Source: Actinosynnema sp. ALI-1.44
GTDB taxonomy: Bacteria > Actinomycetota > Actinomycetes > Mycobacteriales > Pseudonocardiaceae
NCBI RefSeq assembly: GCF_001984155.1
Contig: NZ_MTQO01000049.1
Coordinates: 496,001-560,000, forward strand
DNA length: 64,000 bases
Direction of reading: 5' to 3'
Below, piece after piece: positions 7,672 through 16,848 of the stretch; the stretch's first letter is position 1, and each line of letters begins with the position of its first letter. The notes beneath the pieces are model-generated. The model had not been told where the DNA came from. It ran no database searches and saw nothing but the letters and a program-made list of their open reading frames with translations. Made by a program: the position numbers and the translations under genes.

Positions 7672-9060
7672 GTGCGGAGCGAATCCACCGCACTGGCGAA
7701 GCTCCCCGCGCTCGGCGCGAACGGGCCGTATGAGAGCCGCACCACCGAGATCGTCACCGACGTCACCGGCAAGCCCGTGGCGCAGCTCAGCCTGGTGCCG
7801 TGGTTGTTCGCGCAGCGCAGCATCCGCACGCTGCGCAGGGCCACCCCGCCGGATCCGGCGCGGCGCAGGGAACTCCTGACCGAGGCGGGCAGGCTGTTCG
7901 CGAGCGGCACGGTCGACGGGGTCTCCCCGGAGGCCTACCACCGGACCATGGCCGAAGTGGCCGGGATGCCGATCTCGATCGTGCGGGACCTGACCGGCCA
8001 GGTCGGCGACTACGCCGCAGCGGCGTACGACGCCGTGCACCAGGCGCGCCCGATCGGTGCGGCCGACAGTTGGCGTGATCACCGCACCAAGCAAGGCTCC
8101 GGCGTGTGGACCAGGCGTGGTGAAGTGCTCATGGTGCACGCCCCGGCCAACTCCCCCGCTGTGCACCAGGCATGGCTGGACGCGCTGGCGCTCGGCTACC
8201 GCGTGGCGATCCGGCCGTCACAACGGGAGCCGTTCACCCCCTACCGGCTCGTCGCCGCGTTGCGGGCGGTGGGGTACGGCGACGACCAGGTCGTCCTGCT
8301 GCCCACCGACCACCCCACGGCCGACCGGATCATCTCCGAGGCGGACGTCGCCATCGCGTTCGGTGGCGACGAAGTGGCCCGCAGGTACGGCGCCAGCACC
8401 CTGATCATGCCGTTCGGGCCCGGCCGGTCGAAGATCCTGCTGACGTCCGGTGTGGACGCCGAACAGCACATGGACACGATCGCCGAGTCCGTCGCCGGGC
8501 ACGCCGGGACCGGCTGCGTGAACGCGACGGCGGTGTTCGTGGAAGGCGATCCCGCGCCCGTCGCCGAGGCGATCGCCAAACGCCTCGGCGAACTGCCGTC
8601 CCTGCCGCCGGGTGACGAGCGTGCCAAGTTGCCGGTTCGCCAGGCCGACACCGCCCGCGCGGTGGACGAGTACCTGCGCGGCAAGGCCGGGAACGCGAAA
8701 CCGTTGCCGCACGGGAGCTCCGTGGTCGACGAACTCGGTGACGGGTCAGCGGTGCTGCGCCCGGCCGTGTTCCTGCTCGACCACCAGGACGCCCCGCAGG
8801 CCCGGATCGAGATGGGCTTCCCGTGCGTGTGGATCGTGCCGTGGAAGCGGGATGGTGACTGGCTGGCGCCCCTGCGCGGGACGTTGGCGCTCACCGCACT
8901 GACCGACGACGACGCGCTGATCGACGCACTCGTGGCGGAGCCGACGATCGACAAGATCCACGTCGGGGACCACGCGACCACGTGGACGCGTCCCGGCCTC
9001 CCGCACGAGGGCTATCTCGGTGAGTTCCTGATGCGGACCAAGGCAGTAGTAGTCGACTGA
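7672..9060 (+). CDS. LuxC-like acyl-CoA/acyl-protein reductase (ALDH superfamily)
   Basis: A 462-residue member of the aldehyde dehydrogenase superfamily, LuxC branch. The catalytic cysteine is in HAGTGCVNATAVFVEG, and the nucleotide-binding region includes VAIRPSQREPFTPY and IAFGGDEVARRYG. In the Lux system LuxC receives the acyl group from LuxE as a thioester and reduces it with NADPH to the aldehyde. The GTG start follows the LuxE-like stop after one nucleotide, so the two are translationally coupled. In this cluster the pair gives a way to make an aryl aldehyde for the transaminase at 13547-15124. Confidence 0.82.
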   Translation: MRSESTALAKLPALGANGPYESRTTEIVTDVTGKPVAQLSLVPWLFAQRSIRTLRRATPPDPARRRELLTEAGRLFASGTVDGVSPEAYHRTMAEVAGMPISIVRDLTGQVGDYAAAAYDAVHQARPIGAADSWRDHRTKQGSGVWTRRGEVLMVHAPANSPAVHQAWLDALALGYRVAIRPSQREPFTPYRLVAALRAVGYGDDQVVLLPTDHPTADRIISEADVAIAFGGDEVARRYGASTLIMPFGPGRSKILLTSGVDAEQHMDTIAESVAGHAGTGCVNATAVFVEGDPAPVAEAIAKRLGELPSLPPGDERAKLPVRQADTARAVDEYLRGKAGNAKPLPHGSSVVDELGDGSAVLRPAVFLLDHQDAPQARIEMGFPCVWIVPWKRDGDWLAPLRGTLALTALTDDDALIDALVAEPTIDKIHVGDHATTWTRPGLPHEGYLGEFLMRTKAVVVD

Positions 9061-9074
9061 ACCGCCCACACCCC

Positions 9075-10760
9075 ATGCGAGGATCAGTGTCCCCGAAAGA
9101 TACGCAGGTTCTGGTGGCAGGCTGCAGCCTCACCGGGGCTACCGCCGCGGTGCTCCTGCGGCACTATGGCATCCGGACCCTCGCCGTCGAGCAACGCAAC
9201 TCCGTGTTCCCATGGCCCCGCACCAGGATCATCCTCGGCAGGCCGATGGAGATCTACCGCACGGCGGGTCTGGAGGAGCAGATCCGGGCCAGGCCGTCGC
9301 AGATCGCGCACTTCCCGGAGATGGCCAGGGCGGAAACGGTCGCCGGTCCGGAGTGGATGCGAGGCGAGATCGAAGGTCTCGACGAGGCAACGGCGTACGG
9401 TCCCGCCCCGTGGGCGCCGATCGACCAGCACCACCTCGAGCCGCTGCTGCGAGCCCGTGCCGAGCAGTTGGGCGCGCGGATCGAGTGCGGCTACCGGCTG
9501 GCCACAGTGGACCAGGACGAGGGCGGCGTCAGGGCGACCGTCGTGGACAAAGCCACCGGCGCCACACGTACGATCAGCGCGGACTACCTGATCGCGGCCG
9601 ACGGCGCCAACAGCACTGTCCGCGAGTTGCTCGGGATCGGGATGTGCGGTCTCGGCGTGATCGGCCGGTACGTGAACATCGTGTGGGAAGCCGACATCAC
9701 CGGGCCGCTGCGCGGGCGACCGGTCGGTGTGTGGTTCCTGGACCGGCCACGGCCCGCCGCGGTCATCATGCCGCAGGACCGGCCCCACCGCTGGATCCTC
9801 ATGGTGCCCCACGACCCGGCGACCGGTGAGACACTGGCGGACTTCACCGAGGACCGGTGCCGTGAGCTGGTCCGCGAAGCGGTCGGCGTGCCCGACATGG
9901 CCGTCCGGATCGTCGACTTCGGCGACGAGGGCGTGTCCCCGCTGGTGAAGCTGTGGGAGGTCGGTTCCTCCGTCGCGGAGGAGTTCCGCCGGGGGCGGGT
10001 CTTCCTGGCCGGTGACGCGGCGCACGTGATGCCGCCGGTGGGTGCGTTCGGCGCGAACCTCGGCATCCAGGACGTCCACAACCTCGCCTGGAAGCTGGCG
10101 TTGGTCCTGCGCGGCGTGGCCGGTCCGGGGCTGCTGGACAGCTACGACCTCGAACGAGTTCCGGTGGCCGACGCCACGGTCGGCATGGCCACCAGCCACC
10201 TCCAGGTGCGCAGCGAGGTCGGTGGGAAGGGCAACACCACGGACGGCAACGTGGCGGTGATCTTCGGGCACCACTACCAGTCCGCCGCGGTCCTCGCGGA
10301 GAACCCGGACTACTCCGGTGAACTGCACCACCCGGCTTCGCTGTGCGGCGAACCGGGCACCCGAGCCCCGCACATGGTGCTGCTGCACAACGACAAGCAG
10401 ATCTCCAGCATCGACCTGTACGTCAACGAGTTCGTGCTGATCACGGGCCCGGACGGGCAGCAGTGGGCGCAGGCGGGCCGCGATGTCGCCGCCGATCTCA
10501 GCCTTCCCCTTGCCACGTACCGCATCGGCGACGAGTTGGTCGACGAGAGCGGCACCTGGGCACAGGCCCATCGTGTGGCCGGTGACGGCGCGGTCCTGGT
10601 CCGGCCGGACGGGTTCGTCGCGTGGCGTGCCAAGTCGTCGACGCCGGAGCCCGGGAAGGTCCTCCGCGTCGTGCTGGCCCAACTCCTCGACACGGCCAAG
10701 ACTCCAGAATCAGGGGCGATACGCACCGGCGTCACAGGGCCCTGGGCAGCCGGATCGTGA
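9075..10760 (+). CDS. Class A flavin aromatic hydroxylase (PHBH/PgaE-like) with C-terminal thioredoxin-like domain
   Basis: The 561-residue protein is a group A flavoprotein monooxygenase. The N-terminal FAD motif is a variant, VAGCSLTGATAAVLL near residue 15. The DG motif is YLIAADGANSTVRE and the GD motif is VFLAGDAAHVMPPVGAFGANLG. The last ~160 residues form the thioredoxin-like tail usual in PgaE/RdmE hydroxylases. A GTG at 9087 with GAGGA just upstream is an equally possible start. It follows the LuxC-like gene by 14 bp in the same operon. Its 3' end overlaps the convergent sensor kinase gene by 29 bp. Aromatic or pyridine ring hydroxylation is the expected reaction. Confidence 0.87.
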   Translation: MRGSVSPKDTQVLVAGCSLTGATAAVLLRHYGIRTLAVEQRNSVFPWPRTRIILGRPMEIYRTAGLEEQIRARPSQIAHFPEMARAETVAGPEWMRGEIEGLDEATAYGPAPWAPIDQHHLEPLLRARAEQLGARIECGYRLATVDQDEGGVRATVVDKATGATRTISADYLIAADGANSTVRELLGIGMCGLGVIGRYVNIVWEADITGPLRGRPVGVWFLDRPRPAAVIMPQDRPHRWILMVPHDPATGETLADFTEDRCRELVREAVGVPDMAVRIVDFGDEGVSPLVKLWEVGSSVAEEFRRGRVFLAGDAAHVMPPVGAFGANLGIQDVHNLAWKLALVLRGVAGPGLLDSYDLERVPVADATVGMATSHLQVRSEVGGKGNTTDGNVAVIFGHHYQSAAVLAENPDYSGELHHPASLCGEPGTRAPHMVLLHNDKQISSIDLYVNEFVLITGPDGQQWAQAGRDVAADLSLPLATYRIGDELVDESGTWAQAHRVAGDGAVLVRPDGFVAWRAKSSTPEPGKVLRVVLAQLLDTAKTPESGAIRTGVTGPWAAGS

Positions 10761-11811
10761 CGAGAAGACCGCCGTCGGGGCGGGGTGTGAGGGTGAGTGT
10801 CCCGTCGTGCGCCCGGACGATGCTGTGCACGATGGCCAGCCCGAGACCCACGCCAGCATGCTCGTCGGTACGTACGCGTTCGGTGCCCCGCTGGAACGGT
10901 TCGACGAGGGTCGGCACCAGGTCCTGCGGAAGAGGGTCCCCCGTGTTCTCGACCAGGACCACGCTCATGGCGAGCTGTGGTTCGGTGTGCATGGTCACCG
11001 TGCCGCCGACGGGCAGGTTGTGCACGATGGCGTTCTGGACGAGGTTGGTCACCATGCGCAGGATGAGCGCCATGGAGCCGATGGTGTGCGTCGGCTCGCC
11101 GGTTACTTCGAGTGTGACCCCGCGCTTCTCGGCCAGCGGCAGCAGTGTTTCCACGGCTTCCTCGGCGACGAGGGACAGGTCGACGGGCTCGCGGGTGAAG
11201 TTCCTGCGGTCGCTGCGGCTGAGCAGCAGGAGGGCCTCGGTCAGGTCGATCGCGCGTGAGTTGGCGGTGTGCAGGCGTTCGACGAGTTCGTCCCGTTCCC
11301 GCGCGGGGTCCTGGCGGGCGACGTCCAGCAGTGTCTGCGAGATCGCCAGCGGGGTCCGCAGCTCGTGGGACGCGTTCGCCGCGAACCGCTGCTGTTCGGC
11401 GACGTGGGCCTCGAGTTGTTCGAGCATGGTGTCGAACACGTCGGCGAGTTCGCGGAACTCATCCTTGCGTCCCTCCAGGCGGATCCGGTGCGACAGGGAA
11501 CCGCTCGAGGCCATCCGCGCCGCGTCGGTGATCCGGGTCAGCGGTGCGAGCATCCGCCCGGCGAGGAACCACCCGCCGACGAGGCCGACCAGCAGCAGGA
11601 ACCCCATCGCCACGGCCGCGGCTTCGCCGAAGATGCGGGACAGGAGATAACGGTTGGGGGAGATCCCGAGCAGTCCTTTGTCGGTGTCGGGCACGTAGCG
11701 CAACAGGAACACCCATACCACAACCAGCAGGACAGCACCGGTGAGCAGGAGGATCGCGGCGTAGCTGAGGGTGAGCTTCACCCGGGCGCTGAGCCCTCGG
11801 CGCCGGTTCAC
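10732..11811 (-). CDS. Two-component sensor histidine kinase
   Basis: A 359-residue membrane kinase with an N-terminal transmembrane segment (AILLLTGAVLLVVVWVFLL), a short extracytoplasmic loop, a second membrane segment, a HAMP linker, the phospho-acceptor H-box FAANASHELRTPL, and an ATPase domain with the N-box NLVQNAIVHN and G-box GVGLGLAIVHS. The GTG start at 11811 overlaps the stop of the response regulator by 4 bp, so they form one unit. It probably regulates this cluster or senses stress caused by its product; the signal is unknown. Its end overlaps the convergent monooxygenase gene. Confidence 0.9.
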   Translation of the reverse strand: MNRRRGLSARVKLTLSYAAILLLTGAVLLVVVWVFLLRYVPDTDKGLLGISPNRYLLSRIFGEAAAVAMGFLLLVGLVGGWFLAGRMLAPLTRITDAARMASSGSLSHRIRLEGRKDEFRELADVFDTMLEQLEAHVAEQQRFAANASHELRTPLAISQTLLDVARQDPARERDELVERLHTANSRAIDLTEALLLLSRSDRRNFTREPVDLSLVAEEAVETLLPLAEKRGVTLEVTGEPTHTIGSMALILRMVTNLVQNAIVHNLPVGGTVTMHTEPQLAMSVVLVENTGDPLPQDLVPTLVEPFQRGTERVRTDEHAGVGLGLAIVHSIVRAHDGTLTLTPRPDGGLLVTIRLPRAL

Positions 11812-12473
11812 GAGGTGGTGTCGATTCGGTAGCCGACGCCGGGAACCGTGGCGATGAGCCACGGTTCGCCGAGTCGTTTGCGCAGGGCGGAGACGGTTAT
11901 GCGGACGGCGTTGGTGAAGGGGTCGGCGTTCTCGTCCCAGGCCCGCTCCAGCAGCTCCTCGGTGCTGACGACGCCGCCTTCGGCGCTGACGAGGACTTCG
12001 AGCACGGCGAACTGCTTGCGGGTGAGCGCGACCTGGCGCCCGTCGCGGAAGACCTCCCGGCGGAAGGGGTCCAGCCGCAGGCCCGCGATCTCGCGGACCG
12101 GTGGCCGGGCGTGCGCGCGCCTGCGGTCGAGCGCCCGCAGCCGCAGGACGAGCTCCCGCAGGTCGAACGGTTTGGTGAGGTAGTCGTCGGCGCCGAGTTC
12201 GAACCCGGACGCCTTGTCGTCGATCCGGTCGGCGGCGGTGAGCATGAGGATCGGGATGCCGCTGTTCGAGGCCACGATCCGCCGGGCGACCTCGTCACCG
12301 GAGGGCACGGGGATGTCGCGGTCGAGCACCGCGATGTCGTAGGAGTTGACGCTGAGCAGCTCCAGCGCGGTCTCGCCGTCGCCGGCGATGTCGGCGGCGA
12401 TCGCCTCCAGCCGCAGACCATCACGGACGGCTTCGGCCAGGTACGGCTCGTCCTCCACGATCAGCACACGCAT
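11808..12473 (-). CDS. OmpR-family response regulator
   Basis: A 221-residue response regulator. The receiver domain (about 1-115) has the acidic pair in VEDEPY, the phospho-acceptor aspartate in IAVLDRDIPVPSG, the threonine in MLTAAD and the lysine in LTKPFD. The C-terminal winged-helix domain ends with TVPGVGYRIDTTS, typical of OmpR/PhoB DNA-binding domains. It lies 19 bp after the O-methyltransferase on the same strand and is coupled to the kinase. The partner kinase is therefore the adjacent gene. Target promoters are not known. Confidence 0.92.
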   Translation of the reverse strand: MRVLIVEDEPYLAEAVRDGLRLEAIAADIAGDGETALELLSVNSYDIAVLDRDIPVPSGDEVARRIVASNSGIPILMLTAADRIDDKASGFELGADDYLTKPFDLRELVLRLRALDRRRAHARPPVREIAGLRLDPFRREVFRDGRQVALTRKQFAVLEVLVSAEGGVVSTEELLERAWDENADPFTNAVRITVSALRKRLGEPWLIATVPGVGYRIDTTS

Positions 12474-12492
12474 ACGAGCAGCCTAACCACGG

Positions 12493-13509
12493 CTACATCG
12501 GCGCGGTCGTCTCGATCATGTGCAGTGACGAGTCGACAGGTCGTACGTCGTGCACGGTCAGGCCCGCTCGTTCCGCGATCCGCAGCAGCCCGGCCCTGGT
12601 GTGCTTCTGGCCGCCGATGACGAGCAGCATCCGCAGGTCCATCGCGGCCGCGAGTGTCCTTCCCGGACCGTCCTCGTCGACGAAGTTCTCCACGATGACC
12701 ATTCGCGTCCCCGGCTTCGCGGCCCGCACGGCGTTGCGCAGGATCCGTACCGAGTCGTCCTCGTTCACGCCGAGGATGTTCTTGAACAGGTACACGTCCG
12801 CGTCGGCGGACACCGCTTCGAGGCAATCTCCCGGCACGAGCCGCACCCGGTCGGCTAGGTCCCCACCGGGACGCAGCCGCGCGTCGGCGTTCGCCACCAC
12901 GTCCGGCAGGTCGAGCAGGAACCCCCGCAGCGCCGGGTGGCGGTCGAGCAACGCGCCGAGGACGACGCCCTGTCCCCCACCGACGTCGGCGATCGTGGCG
13001 ACACCCGACAGCGACAGCATGTCGGCGATGGTCACCGCCGACAGCCTGGTCTGCTGGGTCATCGCGAGGTCGAAGACCTTGGCCGACTTCGGCCACTCGG
13101 TGTGCAGCTGCGAGTAGAACCGCCTGCCGTGCGCCTGGGTGAACACCTCGCCGCCCGTCCGCACCGCCTCGTCCAGCCTGCCCCACAACGGCCACAGCCA
13201 CTGCTCGGTACACCACAGCACGAGGTATTTGACGCTGTGCGGCACGTCCTCGCGCAGGGCGAGCGACTTCTCGGTGTGGATGAAGGAATCATCGCCCTTC
13301 TCCGCGAACACGCCGTAGGACGTCAGCGATCGCATGAGCCGCCGCAGCGCTTCGGGGTTCGCGCTGACGGCCGTCGCGAGTTCGTCGATGGTCGCGGGCG
13401 CGTCACCCAGGGCCTCGGGCAGGCCCAACGTCACCGCCGCGCGCACGGACGCCGCGCAGGCGGCGCTGAGCGCGTGCTCCATCAGGTCGGACACCAGGGA
13501 CTCGCTCAC
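12493..13509 (-). CDS. SAM-dependent O-methyltransferase, DnrK-type (plant-like OMT family)
   Basis: A 338-residue enzyme with an N-terminal helical dimerisation domain (about 1-95) and a C-terminal Rossmann domain. The SAM motif is IADVGGGQGVVLGALL, followed by VRLVPGDCLEAV and KNILGVNEDDSVRILRN. This is the architecture of carminomycin and aromatic polyketide O-methyltransferases. It lies between the transaminase (stop 13547) and the response regulator in one minus-strand operon. In caerulomycin the 4-methoxy group is made by an enzyme of this class. Here it is the first of three such paralogues in the window, so the exact hydroxyl it methylates is open. Confidence 0.88.
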   Translation of the reverse strand: MSESLVSDLMEHALSAACAASVRAAVTLGLPEALGDAPATIDELATAVSANPEALRRLMRSLTSYGVFAEKGDDSFIHTEKSLALREDVPHSVKYLVLWCTEQWLWPLWGRLDEAVRTGGEVFTQAHGRRFYSQLHTEWPKSAKVFDLAMTQQTRLSAVTIADMLSLSGVATIADVGGGQGVVLGALLDRHPALRGFLLDLPDVVANADARLRPGGDLADRVRLVPGDCLEAVSADADVYLFKNILGVNEDDSVRILRNAVRAAKPGTRMVIVENFVDEDGPGRTLAAAMDLRMLLVIGGQKHTRAGLLRIAERAGLTVHDVRPVDSSLHMIETTAPM

Positions 13510-13546
13510 GGGACACCTCTCTGCCGGTTCGGTCGTGGTCTCTCGG

Positions 13547-15124
13547 TCAGCGCGCGAGACGATGTCCTGCCTGGTCGCGGAGTATCGTGCAGGCGTCGCG
13601 CAGCGCGGCCCCGGTGCGCGCGATGTCGGCGTCCGTCAGGAAAATGGACGGTTCGAACCGCACCGAGTTCCCCGACGGGCCGAGCGGGAGCACGCGGATC
13701 CTGTGCTCACGCAGGATGTACCCGGCGATGACGTACCCGAGCATGCCCGACCGGGCCTTCTCGGAGATGAGTTCGGACGAGGCGTTCGTCTGGTCCTTGA
13801 ACTCCAACGCAAGCATCAGGCCGATGCCGTTGACGGCGTCGACCACCTCGGGGAATTCGGCCCGCACGGATTCCAGTACCGCCTTCAGCTTTCCTCCGAG
13901 CTCCGCCGCGACCGCGTACGCCTTGCCGTTGTCGGCCTCCAGCATCCGCAGCACCTTCTTGGCGATGGCGCCGGAGTACCCGTCCTTGGCGTACGTCGAG
14001 CTGTGGATCACCTCGAACTCGGGCCGGAAGCGGTCCTGCCGGAACAACACCACCGAGTTCTTGGCGATGCCGCCACCGAGGCTCTTGGACAGCGTGTAGT
14101 AGTCGCCGCGCAAACCCATGTGCTTGCTGGCGAAGAAGGCGCCCGTCCGTCCCATGCCGCTGTGGATCTCGTCGACGACCAGCGGGCATCCCACCGCGTC
14201 GCACACCGCCCTGATCTCCCGCGCGGCTTCCTCGGTCAGCACACGCATCCCGTTCGCGCCCTGCACCGGTTCCACGAAAAAGGCGCCGATGACGGGGAAA
14301 TCCCGTTCGGCCACGGTCACCACGCCGTCGTCGACGAGCACGTCGAGCATGCTCTCGCGCACGTCCTCGATCGCGGTCTTCATCGCCTCCGGCTGGTCGG
14401 CGCGCACGAACCGCGTCGACGAGGCCAACGCCGTGAACGGCGTCCGCCAGTGCGGGTTCTGGGTGAGCTGGATGCTGGCGACCAGCTTGCCGTGGAAGGC
14501 GTTCTCCAGCGCGAGGTGCACCGGCTCGCGCGCCATCAGCTCAGCGTTGCGGCGTTCGACCTCGGCGACGAGGGATTCGAACTCGTCGGCGCCGCCGTTT
14601 CGTTCGACCCGCACGTACGGGGTGTCGGCCACGGTCACGTTGCCCGCGCGGAACGCCTCCCGTGCCTGCTCGATGTGCGTGCCGACCTCGTCGGCGAGGG
14701 CCGCGATCCGGGCCTGGCGCTCCAGTTCCGCGTGCTTCAGGCATATTTCTACGGCCTCGGCGCCGCTGTTGGCGTAGATCGCCGAGTAGTGCTGGTCGCC
14801 GTCCGGTATTTCCCGCCGCAGGATCGCGTTCAGCTCAGCGGCGACGTCGTCGGCGTGGGACTGCCGCGACAATTGGACGTACACCGGGACCTGCCGGTCG
14901 AGAACGGATTTCGCGTGCTCGACGATCTCCCGGTTGTTGTGGCCGAGGATCAGGGACCCGAAACCGCAGACGTGGTCGAGAACCGGAACCTCGTCACCGT
15001 TCTCGTCCACGAAGTACAGCGTGTTGCCATCCGCCCGGGTGTATTCGATTCCGAGTCCGACACTGGACAGCCAGTCGTTCAGCACTTTGTCCGCGAAGAC
15101 ACGCTTGTCGACCGGTCGGCTCAT
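13547..15124 (-). CDS. Class III PLP aminotransferase with insertion, CrmG-like
   Basis: The 525-residue protein is about 80-100 residues longer than ordinary class III transaminases. Key motifs are YANSGAEAVE near residue 120, VEPVQGANG near 285, the PLP aspartate in VVDEIHSGMGRTG near 318, and the Schiff-base lysine K347 in YTLSKSLGGG. An extra helical segment of roughly 70 residues lies between residues 131 and 200. CrmG of the caerulomycin pathway, as I recall it, is also about this size, has an added segment and a lysine at nearly the same position. It would aminate the aryl aldehyde made by LuxE/LuxC or by the flavin oxidase encoded divergently. Substrate assignment is inference. Confidence 0.87.
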   Translation of the reverse strand: MSRPVDKRVFADKVLNDWLSSVGLGIEYTRADGNTLYFVDENGDEVPVLDHVCGFGSLILGHNNREIVEHAKSVLDRQVPVYVQLSRQSHADDVAAELNAILRREIPDGDQHYSAIYANSGAEAVEICLKHAELERQARIAALADEVGTHIEQAREAFRAGNVTVADTPYVRVERNGGADEFESLVAEVERRNAELMAREPVHLALENAFHGKLVASIQLTQNPHWRTPFTALASSTRFVRADQPEAMKTAIEDVRESMLDVLVDDGVVTVAERDFPVIGAFFVEPVQGANGMRVLTEEAAREIRAVCDAVGCPLVVDEIHSGMGRTGAFFASKHMGLRGDYYTLSKSLGGGIAKNSVVLFRQDRFRPEFEVIHSSTYAKDGYSGAIAKKVLRMLEADNGKAYAVAAELGGKLKAVLESVRAEFPEVVDAVNGIGLMLALEFKDQTNASSELISEKARSGMLGYVIAGYILREHRIRVLPLGPSGNSVRFEPSIFLTDADIARTGAALRDACTILRDQAGHRLAR

Positions 15125-15330
15125 GGTGCGCCTCTTTCGTGTGACTGCAGGAGGATCCCGATTCGGGGGCTATGATTCTTCCGGTTCACGTGGTACTCGA
15201 ATTTACCGACGAGCATCACGGGCGGCAATGGGTTTAGATCTCCGGGTCTAGTCGCATGGAACTTTCGTTTGTGTTGCCCGCGGCCAACTTCTCCTGCCAA
15301 GGTGGAGATCATCACCAGGGAGATGGAAAC
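15125..15330. promoter_or_regulatory. Divergent promoter region between the transaminase and flavin-oxidase operons
   Basis: These 206 bp must carry promoters for both strands. A partial palindrome TAGATCTCCGGGTCTA lies near 15236-15251. The word TAGATC-CCGG resembles TAGATCCCCGG at 6450-6460. No other element could be supported by eye. Confidence 0.35.
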
Positions 15331-16848
15331 GTGCCGACTTACTCGACGCCAGTTTCAACCATGGTCACGCCCGACGACATCCGCTACGAGGCGTTGTGCC
15401 GGGCGTACAACTACCGGTTCGTCGCGAAACCCGACTACTTCCGGCTCGTGCACTCCACCGGACAGGTCGAGGACGCGGTCAGGGAGGCCGTCTCGGCCGG
15501 GAAGCGGATCGCGGTGCGCTCACGCGGGCACTGCGGTGAGGACTTCGTCGCAGCGCCCGACGTCAAGGTGATCATCGACCTGTCTCCCATGTCCCACATA
15601 GGGTTCGACGAGGAGCGCAACGCCTTCGTGATCGAGGCTGGCGCCCCTGTCGGCAAGATGATCCACGAACTGTTCCACAACTGGGGTGTCACCATCCCGT
15701 GCGGTTTCTGCATGGGTGTGGGAGCGGGCGGCCACATCAGCGGCGGCGGTTACGGTCCGCTGGCCAGGCTCCTTGGCCTGAGCGTCGACTACCTGTACGC
15801 GGTCGAAGTGGTGGTGGTCGGTGAAGACGGCACTGTGTCGACGGTCGTGGCCAGTCGCGAGCAGGACGACCCGAACCGGGAGCTCTGGTGGGCGCACACC
15901 GGCGGAGGCGGCGGGAACTTCGGCGTGATCACCCGGTACTGGATGCGTTCACCCGAGGCGTCCGGCTCAGATCCGGCCGGTCTGTTGCCCCAGCCGCCCG
16001 GCGCACTGCACATCGCCGAAGTGAGCTGGCCATGGGCCGACCTGACCGAACAGGACTTCGTGCGGCTGCTCGGCAACTTCATGGCGTGGCAGATGGCCAA
16101 CAGCGTCGACGGCGCGCCCAATGTGGACATCTACGCGATGCTCACGTGCCTGCACCGCTCGGCGGGCAACCTGATGATGCACGCCCACGTCCCCGCAGAC
16201 GCGACCAACGCGGCAGCTCGGCTGGACGTGTTCCTGGCGGCGCTCAACGACGGCGTCGGTGTCACCCCGCTCGTCCGGCGACAGTCCCTGCCGTGGCTGG
16301 CAGCGAGCCAGTACCTGGCCGTGCCCGAGACCGGACCGTTCGCGATCACCCTGCGGTGCAAGGTGAAGTCCGCGGACCTGCGCACGCCGCACACCGAGGA
16401 GCAGCTCTCCACGATCTACCGCCACCTCACCCGGGACGACTACCAGGGCACCTACTCTGCGATCGACTACATCGCCTACGGCGGCAAGGTGAACACCGTG
16501 CCGCCGGGCGCCACGGCCATCCCGCGCGGCGCCGTGGTGAAGACGTTCTACATGGTGACGTGGCACGACTCGGCCGAGGACGACAGGCACATCCGGTGGA
16601 TCCGCGAACTGTACCGCGACGTGCACTCGTCGACCGGCGGCGTCCCCGTGCCGGACGAGAACCACACCGGCGCGTACGTCAACTACGCGGACATCGACCT
16701 CGCGGACCCGGAGTGGAACACGTCCACCGTCGCGTGGCCCGAGCTCTACTACGGCGAGAACTACCCGAGACTGCAGGCAGTCAAGGCGAAATGGGACCCG
16801 ATGAACATCTTCAACCACACCTTGTCCATCCGGCCGGTGAGCTCATGA
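15331..16848 (+). CDS. BBE-type FAD oxidase with bicovalent flavin, CrmK-like
   Basis: The 505-residue protein is a PCMH-type FAD oxidase of the berberine bridge enzyme family. Counting from the GTG at 15331, H67 in RSRGHCGED and C127 in IPCGFCMGVGAGG are spaced 60 residues, as in enzymes that hold FAD by two covalent bonds. A C-terminal BBE domain ends with KWDPMNIFNHTLSI. The GTG follows GGGAGATGG; an earlier ATG at 15256 would add an unrelated tail. In the caerulomycin pathway the homologous oxidase CrmK oxidises an alcohol to the aldehyde used by the transaminase. Here the oxidase gene is divergent from just such a transaminase. It overlaps the next gene by 4 bp. Confidence 0.88.
   Translation: MPTYSTPVSTMVTPDDIRYEALCRAYNYRFVAKPDYFRLVHSTGQVEDAVREAVSAGKRIAVRSRGHCGEDFVAAPDVKVIIDLSPMSHIGFDEERNAFVIEAGAPVGKMIHELFHNWGVTIPCGFCMGVGAGGHISGGGYGPLARLLGLSVDYLYAVEVVVVGEDGTVSTVVASREQDDPNRELWWAHTGGGGGNFGVITRYWMRSPEASGSDPAGLLPQPPGALHIAEVSWPWADLTEQDFVRLLGNFMAWQMANSVDGAPNVDIYAMLTCLHRSAGNLMMHAHVPADATNAAARLDVFLAALNDGVGVTPLVRRQSLPWLAASQYLAVPETGPFAITLRCKVKSADLRTPHTEEQLSTIYRHLTRDDYQGTYSAIDYIAYGGKVNTVPPGATAIPRGAVVKTFYMVTWHDSAEDDRHIRWIRELYRDVHSSTGGVPVPDENHTGAYVNYADIDLADPEWNTSTVAWPELYYGENYPRLQAVKAKWDPMNIFNHTLSIRPVSS

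Noticed and set aside
9084-10682. 532-codon minus-strand frame over the class A hydroxylase
   Set aside because: Histidine/arginine-rich antisense product; the hydroxylase on the plus strand has both FAD motifs.
13334-15175. 613-codon plus-strand frame opposite the class III transaminase
   Set aside because: Antisense shadow; the real enzyme has its PLP lysine and conserved motifs on the minus strand.
15888-16844. Upstream extension of the second O-methyltransferase frame
   Set aside because: It reads through the BBE oxidase gene in another phase; ATG 16845 overlaps the oxidase stop and begins the conserved fold.
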